From contig ABHC01000001.1 in assembly GCA_000171835.1 (NCBI GenBank), positions 186,001 to 250,000 on the forward strand: a stretch of 64,000 nt of DNA, read 5' to 3'. Position numbers and translations under genes: made by a program. Below are positions 41,287-53,252 of this stretch, one piece after another. The DNA is from an alpha proteobacterium BAL199 (GTDB lineage: Bacteria; Pseudomonadota; Alphaproteobacteria; Thalassobaculales; Thalassobaculaceae). The first letter of the stretch is position 1. Every line of letters begins with the position of its first letter. Under the pieces are notes generated by a model. The model saw only the letters and a list, made by a program, of their open reading frames with translations. It made no database searches and was not told the origin of the DNA.

Positions 41287-42336
41287 ATGAATAGGACAGG
41301 AGAGTTCCCATTGCGCCGATTGATCCGGGCGGTGCTGTTGATCCGCGACGGCGGTTTCGCGTCGGCGATTGCCGGTCCGACCGAGATCCTGCGGATGGCC
41401 GGGGTGGCGCCGCGGGTCCTGGCCGGCCGGCCGTCGCGGCCGTGGTTCCGGGTGACGGTGGCGTCGCCGATCGGAACGGCGGTCGCCTGCACCGGCGGGC
41501 TGAGCATCCAGGCCGAGGCGAAACTGTCCGACCTGTCCGCGCCGGATCTGGTGCTAGTCAGTTCGGCGGGGATCGCCGGCTTGGCGCGCGGCGAGGAACC
41601 GGCGGTCGAGGACGGGGCCGTGGAGTGGCTGCGCGCCGCCCATGACGCGGGAGCGGTGGTCGCGGGCGTATGCTCCGGCGTGTTCCTGATGGGCCGGGCC
41701 GGGCTGTTGGACGGTCGTCGCTCCACCACCCACTGGGCCTATGCCGACCATCTGCGCCGGGCGTTCCCGCTGACGGACGTGCGGCCGGCCAACATGGTGG
41801 TCGAGGACGGCCGGGTGATCACCGGCGGCGGGGTCCATGCCGCCACCGACCTCGCGCTGCATCTGGTGGAACGGTTCTGCGGGCGCGACGAGGCGCGGGA
41901 TCTGGCGAACGCGCTGGTGCTCGACCTGCCGCGCGCGGCCCAGTCCGAGTATGCCGGATGGCTCGGCTCGGCGTCCCATGGCGACGACGCTGTCGCCCGG
42001 GTCCAGCGGGCGATCGCCGAACGGCCGGAAGCGGTGGACGGAGTCGACGCCTTGGCGGCGTCGGTGGCGATCAGCCCGCGCAGCCTGGCGCGCCGATTCC
42101 GCGCTGCCACCGGGGAGACGGTGGTGGAGTGCATCCAGCGCCTGCGGGTTGCTAAGGCCCGCGAACTGCTGGAGGAACAGCGGTTGTCGGTCGACGTGGT
42201 GGCGCGCCGGGTTGGGTACGAGGATGTGGCGTTCTTCCGCCGACTGTTCCGCAAGTACACCGGCCTGACCCCCACCGGCCACCGCCAGCGGTTCGGGCGG
42301 CCGCGCGCGTCGGCGGCGTCTACAGCGGGACTTTAG
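41287..42336 (+). CDS. GlxA family AraC-type regulator (DJ-1/PfpI fused to HTH)
   Basis: A 349-residue regulator: a DJ-1/PfpI-like sensor domain (about 15-190, 'LVSSAGIAGLARGE', 'GVCSGVFLMGRAGLLDGRR' in part with the nucleophile-elbow Cys) fused to an AraC helix-turn-helix pair (about 225-340, 'SPRSLARRFRAATGETVVEC' in part, 'RRVGYEDVAFFRRLFRKYTG' in part). GlxA/GbdR-type proteins control carnitine, choline, glycine betaine or arginine use. A TTG at 41311 after AGGACAGGAGAG is a likely true start (8 residues shorter). The 3' end overlaps the convergent DUF1223 gene by 17 bases. Confidence 0.87.
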   Translation: MNRTGEFPLRRLIRAVLLIRDGGFASAIAGPTEILRMAGVAPRVLAGRPSRPWFRVTVASPIGTAVACTGGLSIQAEAKLSDLSAPDLVLVSSAGIAGLARGEEPAVEDGAVEWLRAAHDAGAVVAGVCSGVFLMGRAGLLDGRRSTTHWAYADHLRRAFPLTDVRPANMVVEDGRVITGGGVHAATDLALHLVERFCGRDEARDLANALVLDLPRAAQSEYAGWLGSASHGDDAVARVQRAIAERPEAVDGVDALAASVAISPRSLARRFRAATGETVVECIQRLRVAKARELLEEQRLSVDVVARRVGYEDVAFFRRLFRKYTGLTPTGHRQRFGRPRASAASTAGL

Positions 42337-43066
42337 CGGCTCCCCAGATCGTACCGCGGTCGGCGGCTTGCAGCAGGACGACCAGCGTGTCGGCGCCGCG
42401 ATGCCAGGCGGTACCCGGCACCGTCACGGCGAACTCCTTGCCGTGCCAGATGCCGATCCGCTGGATGCTGCGCACCACGCTGTAGTCGGCCAGGACCCGC
42501 CCGGAATTCTCACCGCGCTTGACCTCGGTCACATGCTCGGAGTCGACCGCCGCCAGCAGCACGTCGGCCGGGCCGGTGGTCACGGCGGCCGGGACAATCA
42601 CCGTGATCGCGCCGTCGGAGCGCAGCCCGTACTCGACCGGAATCGACACCCGTTCCGCTGGGCTCATGTTCAGGCGGTCGCGGATCGACGCTTCCACGTC
42701 GCCCCGGCGCGAGCCGACCACGTGAGTGGTGCCGTCGACCACCAACTGCGGGGTGTAGATCGTGCGCTGGCCGAGAAACGCAGCGTAGGCTCGCTGCCGG
42801 GCGGTGAACTTCGAATCGCCGAACGGATCCTTCCAGCCGATGTAGTCCCAGTAGTCGACGTGGAACGCCAGGGTGATGACGTCGTCGCGCTTGGCCAATT
42901 CGCCAAGCAGCGCGTCGGCTGGCGGACACGAACTGCAGCCCTGGCTGGTGAACAATTCGAGGACGACCGGCCGCTGCTGAGACTGGCCGACCGCGCGGAC
43001 GGGTCTCGCCGCCGCTGCAAGGCCGGCGGCGATCCCGGAAGCCGTAAAGGCGCGTCGCGTTATCAT
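42320..43066 (-). CDS. DUF1223 secreted thioredoxin-like protein
   Basis: A 248-residue protein with a twin-arginine-like signal (TRRAFTASGIAAGLAAAA, cleavage near residue 25) and the DUF1223 core: 'VLELFTSQGCSSCPPADALL' near 35-54 with a CxxC motif, then 'VDYWDYIGWKDPFGDSKFTA' in part and 'TPQLVVDG'. It is probably a periplasmic thiol-redox protein; the family has no confirmed substrate. It is upstream of no partner gene on its strand. Confidence 0.85.
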   Translation of the reverse strand: MITRRAFTASGIAAGLAAAARPVRAVGQSQQRPVVLELFTSQGCSSCPPADALLGELAKRDDVITLAFHVDYWDYIGWKDPFGDSKFTARQRAYAAFLGQRTIYTPQLVVDGTTHVVGSRRGDVEASIRDRLNMSPAERVSIPVEYGLRSDGAITVIVPAAVTTGPADVLLAAVDSEHVTEVKRGENSGRVLADYSVVRSIQRIGIWHGKEFAVTVPGTAWHRGADTLVVLLQAADRGTIWGAAKVPL

Positions 43067-43120
43067 GCCGGGAAAGGTAGTGGCGGCCTCCGCTCACCAC
43101 CAGTGACGAGGCCGTGAACC

Positions 43121-43633
43121 TCAGGGCGCGGGAGCCGAAGCCGGTCGGAACACGTCCCAGGCGTATTCGTTGGTGACGAAGATCGCGGTGTCGGTCAGGA
43201 AGTTAGCCGCCACGAATCCGGTGGCCGCGGCGACGCTGCCGCCAAACGCGTAGCCCAGCGCGAAGTTCCGGCTGGAGTTGAACATCCGGTACAGCACGGT
43301 CTTCGCGGCGACGGTCTGGTGGGTCTTGTCCTCCGGCGCCGGGCCGAGGCTCTGCCACGTGTATTCGAAGGTGTAGTACAGCGCCGCGGCCGACGCGGCG
43401 TTGATCGCGAAGAACCCGCCGCCGGCCGCCACGGTGCCGCCGAGCAGCAGGTCGTAGAGCACCAGGTCCGAGAGGTTCGCCGCCGCTTGGTAGGTCAGGG
43501 TCTTGTACAGCGTCCGCTCCCAGACCGGCAGCCGATCGGGAACGGCTGGAGCTGCGTCTTGCGCACGAGCCGGGGCCGCAGCCAACAGAAGGCACCAGAC
43601 GCCGATCACGATCGCAATGCGGCGAACTGACAT
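43121..43633 (-). CDS. Exported protein with two DUF2061-like repeats
   Basis: A 170-residue protein with a signal peptide (SVRRIAIVIGVWCLLLAAAP, cleavage after PARAQ). The rest is two repeats of one pattern, 'RTLYKTLTYQAAANLSDLVL...YYTFEYTWQSLG' and 'KTVLYRMFNSSRNFALGYAF...VTNEYAWDVF', each like a DUF2061 module (KT-x-Y...D...hydrophobic...YY-xx-E-xx-W). The single-module relative is at 14599-14865. So it may be a duplicated, exported form. The ATG at 43633 was taken; the frame is open to a GTG at 43762. Confidence 0.65.
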   Translation of the reverse strand: MSVRRIAIVIGVWCLLLAAAPARAQDAAPAVPDRLPVWERTLYKTLTYQAAANLSDLVLYDLLLGGTVAAGGGFFAINAASAAALYYTFEYTWQSLGPAPEDKTHQTVAAKTVLYRMFNSSRNFALGYAFGGSVAAATGFVAANFLTDTAIFVTNEYAWDVFRPASAPAP

Positions 43634-43826
43634 CGACCCGCTCCCGGAAACCAGCCTCAACCTGACACGGAAAGCCTTGCAGCCGACACAAGCGAAGTCA
43701 AAGTCCGCAACGCCTCTCCTGCGGCGTTGGTCGGCGTACCGGTGGCGGCTATTGTCGACCACAGGCCATGATTTCCCACGCCATCGTACGGATCTTGGCG
43801 CGTGGAGTGAAGCAGCGGGAGCACCT

Positions 43827-44861
43827 ATGTCGGTAGCCGATCACGTCAAACGAGCCGACTGGCTGGAGCTATTCTTCGATCTCGTGTTCGTCTACGCGAT
43901 CGCCAAGACCACCCACGTCATTGCCCATCCGCACGGCGGGCACATCGCGTTGGCGGATTACGGACTGTTCGCGCTGATCCTGGTTCCGGTCTGGTGGGCC
44001 TGGACCGGTCACACGTTGTTTTCGACCCGGTTCGGCACCGGCGACACACTGCACAGACTACTGACTCTGGGGCAGATGCTGGGAGCTCTGTTCCTGGCGG
44101 TGTTCATCAACCCGGACTTCGACGCGACCTATGTCGGCTTCCTGCTGTCCTACCTGACAATCCGCCTCCTGTTGATTGTCATGTATCTGCGTGCCGGGTC
44201 ACGGCAGCCGGAAGTGACGCCGGTGACCGGCCGGATGGTGTCGGGCTTCGGCCTCGGCCTGCTGGTTGTTGCCAGTTCCTTCCTGGCCGACCCGCCGCTC
44301 CGGTATGTCGTGCTGTACGCCGGAATCTTCATCGAGGTCCTGACGCCGATCCTCCTGCGATCCCGACTGACGACCATGCCGGTAAACACCCACCACCTGC
44401 CCGAGCGCTTCGGCCTCCTCACCATCATCCTGCTCGGTGAGTCCGTGGTCGCGCTCGGCGCACCGTTGAGCGAAGGTGCCCTTTCCGCGATCGGCGTCTT
44501 GGCCGTGATTGTCGGCTTCATCATGCTGTCGGCGGCGTGGTGGCTGTATTTCGATCTGACGGACCGGCGGCTGGTGGGGCATCACCTGGGGCATGGCCAG
44601 CGCGTCGTGTACGGCCATCTTCCGCTCTATGCCGGCCTTGCGGTTCTGGCGAACTTTGGTCGCTTCGCGGTCGATCCGGCGCTGCGGATCCAGGACCACC
44701 TGATCATGGGAGCGCTCGGCTTGACGTTGTTCCTGGGCGCTCTCTGGTTCATGCACGGCCGTGCTCTGTGGGTTAGCCCCTGCGCGCGCATAGCAATCCC
44801 GGTCCTGCTGACCGGTGCAGGCGCTGCTCTGCTTTTGAGCCGGATGGGCGCTGGAGGGTAG
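43827..44861 (+). CDS. Low temperature requirement A (LtrA) family membrane protein
   Basis: A 344-residue membrane protein with about 9-10 hydrophobic segments. The LtrA signature 'WLELFFDLVFVYAIAKTTHV' lies at the start (about 11-30), followed by repeated helices and 'ERFGLLTIILLGESVVALGA' near 192. LtrA was named for cold growth in Listeria, but the function is unknown. Ribosome binding site AGCGGGAG before ATG 43827; an open frame extends upstream to 43503 but is antisense to the previous gene. Convergent with acnA. Confidence 0.85.
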   Translation: MSVADHVKRADWLELFFDLVFVYAIAKTTHVIAHPHGGHIALADYGLFALILVPVWWAWTGHTLFSTRFGTGDTLHRLLTLGQMLGALFLAVFINPDFDATYVGFLLSYLTIRLLLIVMYLRAGSRQPEVTPVTGRMVSGFGLGLLVVASSFLADPPLRYVVLYAGIFIEVLTPILLRSRLTTMPVNTHHLPERFGLLTIILLGESVVALGAPLSEGALSAIGVLAVIVGFIMLSAAWWLYFDLTDRRLVGHHLGHGQRVVYGHLPLYAGLAVLANFGRFAVDPALRIQDHLIMGALGLTLFLGALWFMHGRALWVSPCARIAIPVLLTGAGAALLLSRMGAGG

Positions 44862-44886
44862 AAGTCGAAGGCCTGCACGGATCGGG

Positions 44887-44921
44887 CGAAAACGAAAGCG
44901 GGCGCCCCCGAAGGAGCGCCC
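44887..44921 (-). terminator. Terminator of acnA
   Basis: GGGCGC and GCGCCC (44900-44905, 44916-44921) form a hairpin with a further CC/GG pair inside; on the minus strand it is followed by CGCTTTCGTTTTC. It lies 30 bases past the acnA stop, between convergent genes. Confidence 0.65.
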
Positions 44922-44951
44922 GTCCGTTGATCGGATATCAACCGGTCGCGA

Positions 44952-47639
<2,688 letters not shown>

Positions 47640-47761
47640 GGCTGTCTCCTATCGGTTGACTGCGCGGCCGTCCGAGGTGCGCCTCGGCCCGGTCGGCTTC
47701 TCCAGGGATTGCGCGCACCTTATAGTCTCACAACGCGCGAATCGGAAGGGCGCAGGTGGGA

Positions 47762-48607
47762 TCAGAGCGTCGCGAGCGTGCGACGCACCGCCTCGGTCAC
47801 CGTCGCCGCGCAGTCCACGTGGGGCGCATGCCCGCACGCTTCCAGCAGCAGCGGTTCCGTCGGCCCGGCGACCCCGCCGACGATGGCGTGAACCTGCTCC
47901 GGGGTGCCGTACTGGTCGTCCAGTCCCTGGATGGCCAGCACCGGGCAGCGGATCTCCGCCAAACGCTCGGTCATCACCCAGTCGGCAAACGGCGGCGACA
48001 GCCAGGCGTCGGTCCAGCCGTAGAACACCCGGTCGACGCGTTCCTCGCCGTGATGGCGGGCGAGGCCGGCGCGCAGCCGGCTGTCAGGCGCCTCGTAGGC
48101 CGCCAAGGCCTCGCGGATGCCCTTCAGCGTAACTGGTTCGACGAACACGTGGGCCGCTTCGGTGATGCAGACGGCGATCCGCTCAGGGGCGTTCGCGGCG
48201 GCCAGCAGAGCGATGGTGCCGCCATCGGAGTGGCCGAACAACACCGCTTGCGGGACCGCCAGACGGTCCAGGACCTCGACCAACGTGTCGGCTTCACGGG
48301 CGTGATAATCCAGCTTACGACCGCCGCGCACCGGGCCGTCGAGCGGCTCGGAGCGTCCGTGACCCCACCGGTCGATGATGATCCCGGCGCGGCCGAGGGC
48401 GGCGCAGAGCCGGGCCGGGAAGTTCTTCCACATCGTGATCGCACCGAGGCCTTCGTGCAGGAACACCAGCGGTGGCGCATCCGACAGGCCGGTCGATTGT
48501 GTGCCGATCGTGTTGATGAAAACCGTGTGGCCACCGGCGCATATGGTTTGCTCGGAGGAAGCGTGATTCATAGGGCGCGGCTTAGGGTTTTCGGCCATGG
48601 AAGGCAA
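47762..48607 (-). CDS. Alpha/beta hydrolase
   Basis: A 281-residue alpha/beta hydrolase: oxyanion region 'LVFLHEGLGAITMWKNFP', nucleophile elbow GHSDGG (Ser at about 125), Asp in 'LDDQYGTPEQ' and His in 'GHAPHVD' complete the triad. The HEG variant at the oxyanion hole is common in a broad hydrolase set. Several Mets near the N-terminus (residues 1, 4, 13) could start it. No substrate is indicated by context. Confidence 0.87.
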   Translation of the reverse strand: MPSMAENPKPRPMNHASSEQTICAGGHTVFINTIGTQSTGLSDAPPLVFLHEGLGAITMWKNFPARLCAALGRAGIIIDRWGHGRSEPLDGPVRGGRKLDYHAREADTLVEVLDRLAVPQAVLFGHSDGGTIALLAAANAPERIAVCITEAAHVFVEPVTLKGIREALAAYEAPDSRLRAGLARHHGEERVDRVFYGWTDAWLSPPFADWVMTERLAEIRCPVLAIQGLDDQYGTPEQVHAIVGGVAGPTEPLLLEACGHAPHVDCAATVTEAVRRTLATL

Positions 48608-48724
48608 GAGGGTCGCCGCCGGTCATCATGGGAGTGCGGTTTCGCACTGTTTCGGGTAAAGTTTTGACGAAGGTGCAACTGGCAAACGCCTGCGCCCCTA
48701 TTGGCGGGTACATGGTGGGGACCG

Positions 48725-49276
48725 ATGACCGCAAGCGCTGCCGAAGACCCAGACGATGCTGTTCGATTCGAAGCGGCCTCGCACGATCCCGTTACGGCGC
48801 CGCATGCTCGGTTGGTGGCAGCCTACCAAGCCTGGATGGATGCGCCCAAGGTCGACGGCATTCCGCTGCGGAATTCGCTGGCGTTGGAACGCATCCCGGA
48901 CGCGGTCGGCCAGATCGGTATCGTCGACGTACTGCCGGACGGCGGATTCCGGTACCGCATGTTCGGCTCGGCGCTGGTCGGTGCGCTCGGATACGACGCT
49001 ACCGGCTGGCTGACCGTCAATCTCAGACCTGCTGCCTATGCCGACCTTATCACCCGGCAATATCAAGAAGTCGTGACCGAACGTCGGCCGATCCTCCACG
49101 AGCTGCGCGGAGGATTCGATGACTCGTCCGAGCACCGGTACTTCCGGCTGACGGCACCGTTGACGGTTAGCGATGGCCGCGTTGACCATTTGTGGATGAC
49201 GGTGGCGCTGCTGAGTTCGTTCGGGCGCGAGGTGTTCCTGTCGGCCGGTTCATCATTCTTCAGGACTCGCGACTGA
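48725..49276 (+). CDS. PAS_5-type single PAS domain protein (copy 3)
   Basis: A 183-residue single-PAS protein: 'RLVAAYQAWMDAPKVDGIPL', 'DVLPDGGFRYRMFGSALVGALGYD' in part, and a C-terminal 'YFRLTAPLTVSDGRVDHLWM' in part are PAS_5 features. The Met at 48725 after GTGGGGACCG was chosen over one 8 codons earlier. No output domain is present. The other two copies in the window are at 9496-10023 and 31575-32162. Confidence 0.75.
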   Translation: MTASAAEDPDDAVRFEAASHDPVTAPHARLVAAYQAWMDAPKVDGIPLRNSLALERIPDAVGQIGIVDVLPDGGFRYRMFGSALVGALGYDATGWLTVNLRPAAYADLITRQYQEVVTERRPILHELRGGFDDSSEHRYFRLTAPLTVSDGRVDHLWMTVALLSSFGREVFLSAGSSFFRTRD

Positions 49277-49529
49277 TGGACGCTATCACGGGGTAGTTGC
49301 TTGCGGTTTCGCACGAGTTCGCGTAATCCAGAGCGCTCTCGCCGCCGAGCGTGGCGGGTACAAAGGTGATGAGCAATCGTTCGATCGAGCCGTGGATAAC
49401 GTGGCCGGTGACAGGACGGTAGAGCGAACTGGGATGGGACACGCTGGGCAAGAGCCGTACCGCGAACATCGCGCGGGCGCCCCTGTTCCTGATCCTGTTC
49501 GCCTTGGGGCAGGGGAGGAACTACGGCCG

Positions 49530-51455
49530 ATGAGCTATCCTGATCCGACAGTCCACGACACGTTGCCGAAGGTGCTTCGGCACAATGCCCGGTCGCATCC
49601 CGACGAGGTCGCGCTCCGGCTCAAGGACTACGGGATTTGGCACGAGACCACCTGGGCGCAGTATCTGGCGCAGGTGCGCAGCACGGCGCTGGCGTTCCGG
49701 GATCTCGGGATCGGCCCGGGCGATGTGGTGGCGCTGATCGGCGACAACGACGTCGACTGGATCGCGACCGAGATCGCCGCACACTCAGTGGGCGCGATGA
49801 CCCTCGGCATCTACCGAGACGCGCTGGAAGAAGAGGTCGGCTATCTGGTCGACTATGCCGGTGCCAAGCTGGTGTTCGCCAAGGACCAGGAGCAGGTCGA
49901 CAAGCTCATCAGCCTTGGCGACATGGCAGCCAGCGTTCAGCACATTGTTTATGAAGAGACCCGCGGAATGCGCAAGCAGACCGATCCGCGGCTGCACGAA
50001 CTGGCCGTGCTGATCAAGCGCGGCGAGGAACTGCATCAGGCCGATCCGGCGGCGTTTGACGCGCTGGTCGATGCGACGTCCGGCGAGGATGTGGCCATCC
50101 TCTGCACCACCTCCGGAACGACGGCGCACCCCAAGTTGGCGATGTTGCCGCACGGGCGGTTCATCCGGCACGCCATCACCTATCTGGGCGCCGATCCCAA
50201 GGATCACACCGACGAATACGTCTCGGTGCTGCCGCTGCCCTGGATCATGGAACAGGTTTACTGCGTCGGCTTCGGGCTGGTCGCCCGGATGATCGTGAAC
50301 TTCCCGGAGAGCCAGGAGACGATGTTCCAGGATCTTCGGGAGATCGGTCCGACCTTCCTTTTGTTGGCACCGCGGCTGTGGGAGCAGATCGCGGCCGACA
50401 TGCGGGCTCGCGTCATGGACGCCTCGTCGATCAACCAGTGGATCTTCGACAAGGGCATCAAGCTCGGCATGAAGGCGATCGAAGCGGGGCGGCGTTCCAC
50501 CCTGGCCGATGTCATGCTGTTCAGCGCGTTGCGTGATCGCCTCGGCTTCAGCCGGGTCCGATCGGCCGCCACCGGCGGGTCGGCCATGGGGCCTGAGACC
50601 TTCAAGCTGTTTCTGGCGATGGGCGTGCCGCTGAAGCAGTTGTATGGCCAGACCGAGACGCTCGGCGCCTACACCCTGCAGACCGGCGAGGATCTCGACG
50701 TCGACACCGTCGGTCCGCCGTTCCAGGGCTGCGAGGTTACCATCCTGAACCCGGACTCCGAGGGTGTCGGCGAGATCGTTACCCGCCATGAGAACATGTT
50801 CACCGGCTACTTCCGGAACGAGGAAGGCACCAAGGCGGATCTGCGCGACGGCTGGATGCACACCGGCGATGCCGGGTTCTTCGATGCCAAGGGCCGTTTG
50901 GTGGTGATCGACCGGCTGAAGGACATCGCCGAAACCGCGTCCGGCGTCCGGTTCTCGCCGCAGTACATCGAGAACAAGCTGAAGTTCTCGCCGTATGTCG
51001 GCGAGGTGGTGATCCTCGGGTCGGAGCGTGATTGCCTGACCGCGATCGTCTGCGTGCGCTTTTCGATCCTCTCCAAGTGGGCCGAGAAGAACCGCATTGG
51101 CTTTACGTCATACACCGGCCTGTCGGCCGAGCCGCGGGTCTACGAGTTGATCCGGGTGGAAATTGAACGCGTCAACCAGTCTTTGCCGGAAAAGCAGAGA
51201 GTTCAACGGTTCCTGCTGCTCTACAAGGAACTGGACGCCGATGACGGCGAGTTGACGCGGACCCGCAAGGTGCGGCGCAGCGTGGTCTCCGAGCGTTACG
51301 AGCAGATCATCGAGTCGCTCTACAACGGCTCGACGAGCGCACACCTGGACACCGAGGTGACGTTTGAAGATGGGCGCAAGGGCCGGGTGAAGGCCGACAT
51401 GCGGATCATGGAAGTCGGCACGACGCCGACGACGGAACTCAGAAAGGCGGGCTGA
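49530..51455 (+). CDS. AMP-binding acyl-CoA synthetase
   Basis: A 641-residue adenylate-forming ligase that activates a carboxylic acid to its CoA thioester. The P-loop TTSGTTAHPK (193-202), 'YGQTETLGAYT' and 'GWMHTGDAGFFDAKGRLVVI' in part are the A3, A5 and A7/8 motifs; the lysine-bearing tail '...SFKTRKV'-like segment is 'TRTRKVRRS' near the C-terminus. The FACL-like size (FadD-class) suits long-chain or aromatic acids. GGGGAGGAA precedes ATG 49530. First gene of a co-directional operon with a Liv-type ABC importer. Confidence 0.9.
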   Translation: MSYPDPTVHDTLPKVLRHNARSHPDEVALRLKDYGIWHETTWAQYLAQVRSTALAFRDLGIGPGDVVALIGDNDVDWIATEIAAHSVGAMTLGIYRDALEEEVGYLVDYAGAKLVFAKDQEQVDKLISLGDMAASVQHIVYEETRGMRKQTDPRLHELAVLIKRGEELHQADPAAFDALVDATSGEDVAILCTTSGTTAHPKLAMLPHGRFIRHAITYLGADPKDHTDEYVSVLPLPWIMEQVYCVGFGLVARMIVNFPESQETMFQDLREIGPTFLLLAPRLWEQIAADMRARVMDASSINQWIFDKGIKLGMKAIEAGRRSTLADVMLFSALRDRLGFSRVRSAATGGSAMGPETFKLFLAMGVPLKQLYGQTETLGAYTLQTGEDLDVDTVGPPFQGCEVTILNPDSEGVGEIVTRHENMFTGYFRNEEGTKADLRDGWMHTGDAGFFDAKGRLVVIDRLKDIAETASGVRFSPQYIENKLKFSPYVGEVVILGSERDCLTAIVCVRFSILSKWAEKNRIGFTSYTGLSAEPRVYELIRVEIERVNQSLPEKQRVQRFLLLYKELDADDGELTRTRKVRRSVVSERYEQIIESLYNGSTSAHLDTEVTFEDGRKGRVKADMRIMEVGTTPTTELRKAG

Positions 51456-51458
51456 CCC

Positions 51459-52283
51459 GTGGCGGAAGCGGAAAACGTGCGGGCGGAGCCGTCCGCGCAA
51501 ACCCGAGTCTTCGGCGAACCGGTATTGACGCTTGAGAACATCGAACTCGGGTTCGGTGGCGTGAAAGCCATCGACAATGTGAGCTTCGAGGTCCGCAAGG
51601 GCGAAGTGCTGGCGATCATCGGGCCGAACGGCGCCGGCAAGTCCTCGATGCTGAACTGCATCAACGGCTTCTATAAGCCGCAGTCCGGGTCGATTACCTT
51701 CAAGGGCCGCAAGCTGCCCGGGATGGATCCGCATTTCGCCGCGGCCAACGGGGTCGCCCGGACCTTCCAGAACATCGCGCTGTTCCGCGGCATGTCGACC
51801 CTCGACAACCTGATGACCGGGCGCGTCCTGAAGATGAACCGCAATTTCCTGTGGCAGGCCCTGTACTGGGGCCCGGCGCAGCGCGAGGAGATCGAACACC
51901 GGGCCTATGTGGAGAAGGTGATCGACTTCCTCGAGATCCAGGCGATCCGTCGCACCCCAGTCGGACGGCTGCCCTATGGGTTGCAGAAGCGTGTCGAACT
52001 CGGCCGCGCGCTCGCCATGGAGCCGGAGATCCTGCTGCTGGACGAGCCGATGGCCGGCATGAACGTCGAAGAGAAGCAGGACATGTCGCGCTTCGTCCTC
52101 GAGGTGAATGAAGAGTTCGGGACCACCATCGTGTTGATCGAGCACGACATGGGCGTGGTCATGGACATCTCGGACCGCGTGGTGGTGCTGGACTACGGCC
52201 GCAAGATTGCCGACGGCACACCGGACGAGGTCCGGGCAAACCAGCATGTCATCGACGCCTATCTTGGCGTTGCACACGACTGA
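51459..52283 (+). CDS. ABC importer ATP-binding protein (LivG type)
   Basis: A 274-residue ATPase of the branched-chain amino acid (HAAT) importer type: Walker A GPNGAGKSS (about 49-57), the LivG-specific C-loop 'RLPYGLQKRVELGRAL', Walker B 'ILLLDEPMAG', and the C-terminal 'DYGRKIADGTPDEVRAN' extension. GTG start 3 bases after the ligase gene; coupled. It pairs with the LivF-type ATPase at 55854. Confidence 0.93.
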   Translation: MAEAENVRAEPSAQTRVFGEPVLTLENIELGFGGVKAIDNVSFEVRKGEVLAIIGPNGAGKSSMLNCINGFYKPQSGSITFKGRKLPGMDPHFAAANGVARTFQNIALFRGMSTLDNLMTGRVLKMNRNFLWQALYWGPAQREEIEHRAYVEKVIDFLEIQAIRRTPVGRLPYGLQKRVELGRALAMEPEILLLDEPMAGMNVEEKQDMSRFVLEVNEEFGTTIVLIEHDMGVVMDISDRVVVLDYGRKIADGTPDEVRANQHVIDAYLGVAHD

Positions 52284-52304
52284 GCGGCGGAGACACGACA
52301 CCCC

Positions 52305-53246
52305 ATGTCCGAGTTCTGGTTCTTTCTCGAGGTGCTGCTCAGCGGACTGTTCGCCGGCACCATGTATTCGCTGGTGGCGCTCGGCTTCGTGCTGATCTTC
52401 AAGGCATCCGGCGTGTTCAACTTCGCCCAAGGGACCATGGTGCTGTTCGCAGCGCTTTGTTTTGTCGGGTTTCTGGAGATGGGCTGGCCGGTTGCGGTGG
52501 CGGCGATCGTGACCGTCGGCATCATGGTGGCCTGGGCCTATTCGGTCGAACGTCTGGTCCTGCGCCATCTCGTCAACCAGGCACCGATTATCCTGTTCAT
52601 GGCGACCATCGGCATCGCGTTCTTCCTGGAGGGCTTCGCCGAGTTCATTTGGGGCAGCGACGTGCATCCGCTGAACGTCGGCATCCCGAATGACGCTTGG
52701 TTCGTCGGGCCCGAAGGCGAGATGATGATTCAGCAGTTCGATCTGGCGGCTGCGATCATCGCTGGCCTGCTGGTGACGGTGCTGGCGCTGTTCTTCCACT
52801 ACACCCGGATCGGCCGGGCGTTGCGGGCGGTCGCTGACGACCACCAGGCGGCGCTGTCCGTGGGCATCCCGCTGAACCAGATCTGGGTGATCGTGTGGTC
52901 GGTCGCCGGGTTCGTGGCGCTGGTCGCGGGTATCATCTGGGGTTCGCGCCTCGGCGTGCAGTTCGCGCTGTCCATCATCGCGCTGAAGGCGCTGCCGGTC
53001 CTGATCCTCGGTGGCTTCACCTCGGTTCCCGGCGCGATCGTCGGAGGCCTGATCATCGGCGCCGGCGAAAAGCTGGCGGAGATCTATGGTGCGCCAGCGA
53101 TTGCGGAACTCGTGTCGTACATGTCCGGCATCAACAACATCTCTCTCGGCGGTGTCGAGGAATGGTTCGCCTACGTCCTTGCGATGTTCTTCCTGTTATT
53201 CCGTCCGCAGGGCCTGTTCGGCGAGCGGATCATCGAGCGAGTGTGA
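52305..53246 (+). CDS. ABC importer permease (LivH type)
   Basis: A 313-residue inner-membrane permease with about 8 helices and the LivH pattern 'LLSGLFAGTMYSLVALGFVL' near 11-30, the EAA-like 'ALRAVADDHQAALSVGIP' loop near 175 and the terminal 'FRPQGLFGERIIERV'. It forms the channel with the LivM-type protein that starts 6 bases downstream. ABC importers of this class move branched amino acids, urea, aromatic acids or short amides. Confidence 0.93.
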   Translation: MSEFWFFLEVLLSGLFAGTMYSLVALGFVLIFKASGVFNFAQGTMVLFAALCFVGFLEMGWPVAVAAIVTVGIMVAWAYSVERLVLRHLVNQAPIILFMATIGIAFFLEGFAEFIWGSDVHPLNVGIPNDAWFVGPEGEMMIQQFDLAAAIIAGLLVTVLALFFHYTRIGRALRAVADDHQAALSVGIPLNQIWVIVWSVAGFVALVAGIIWGSRLGVQFALSIIALKALPVLILGGFTSVPGAIVGGLIIGAGEKLAEIYGAPAIAELVSYMSGINNISLGGVEEWFAYVLAMFFLLFRPQGLFGERIIERV

Positions 53247-53252
53247 GGCCAG

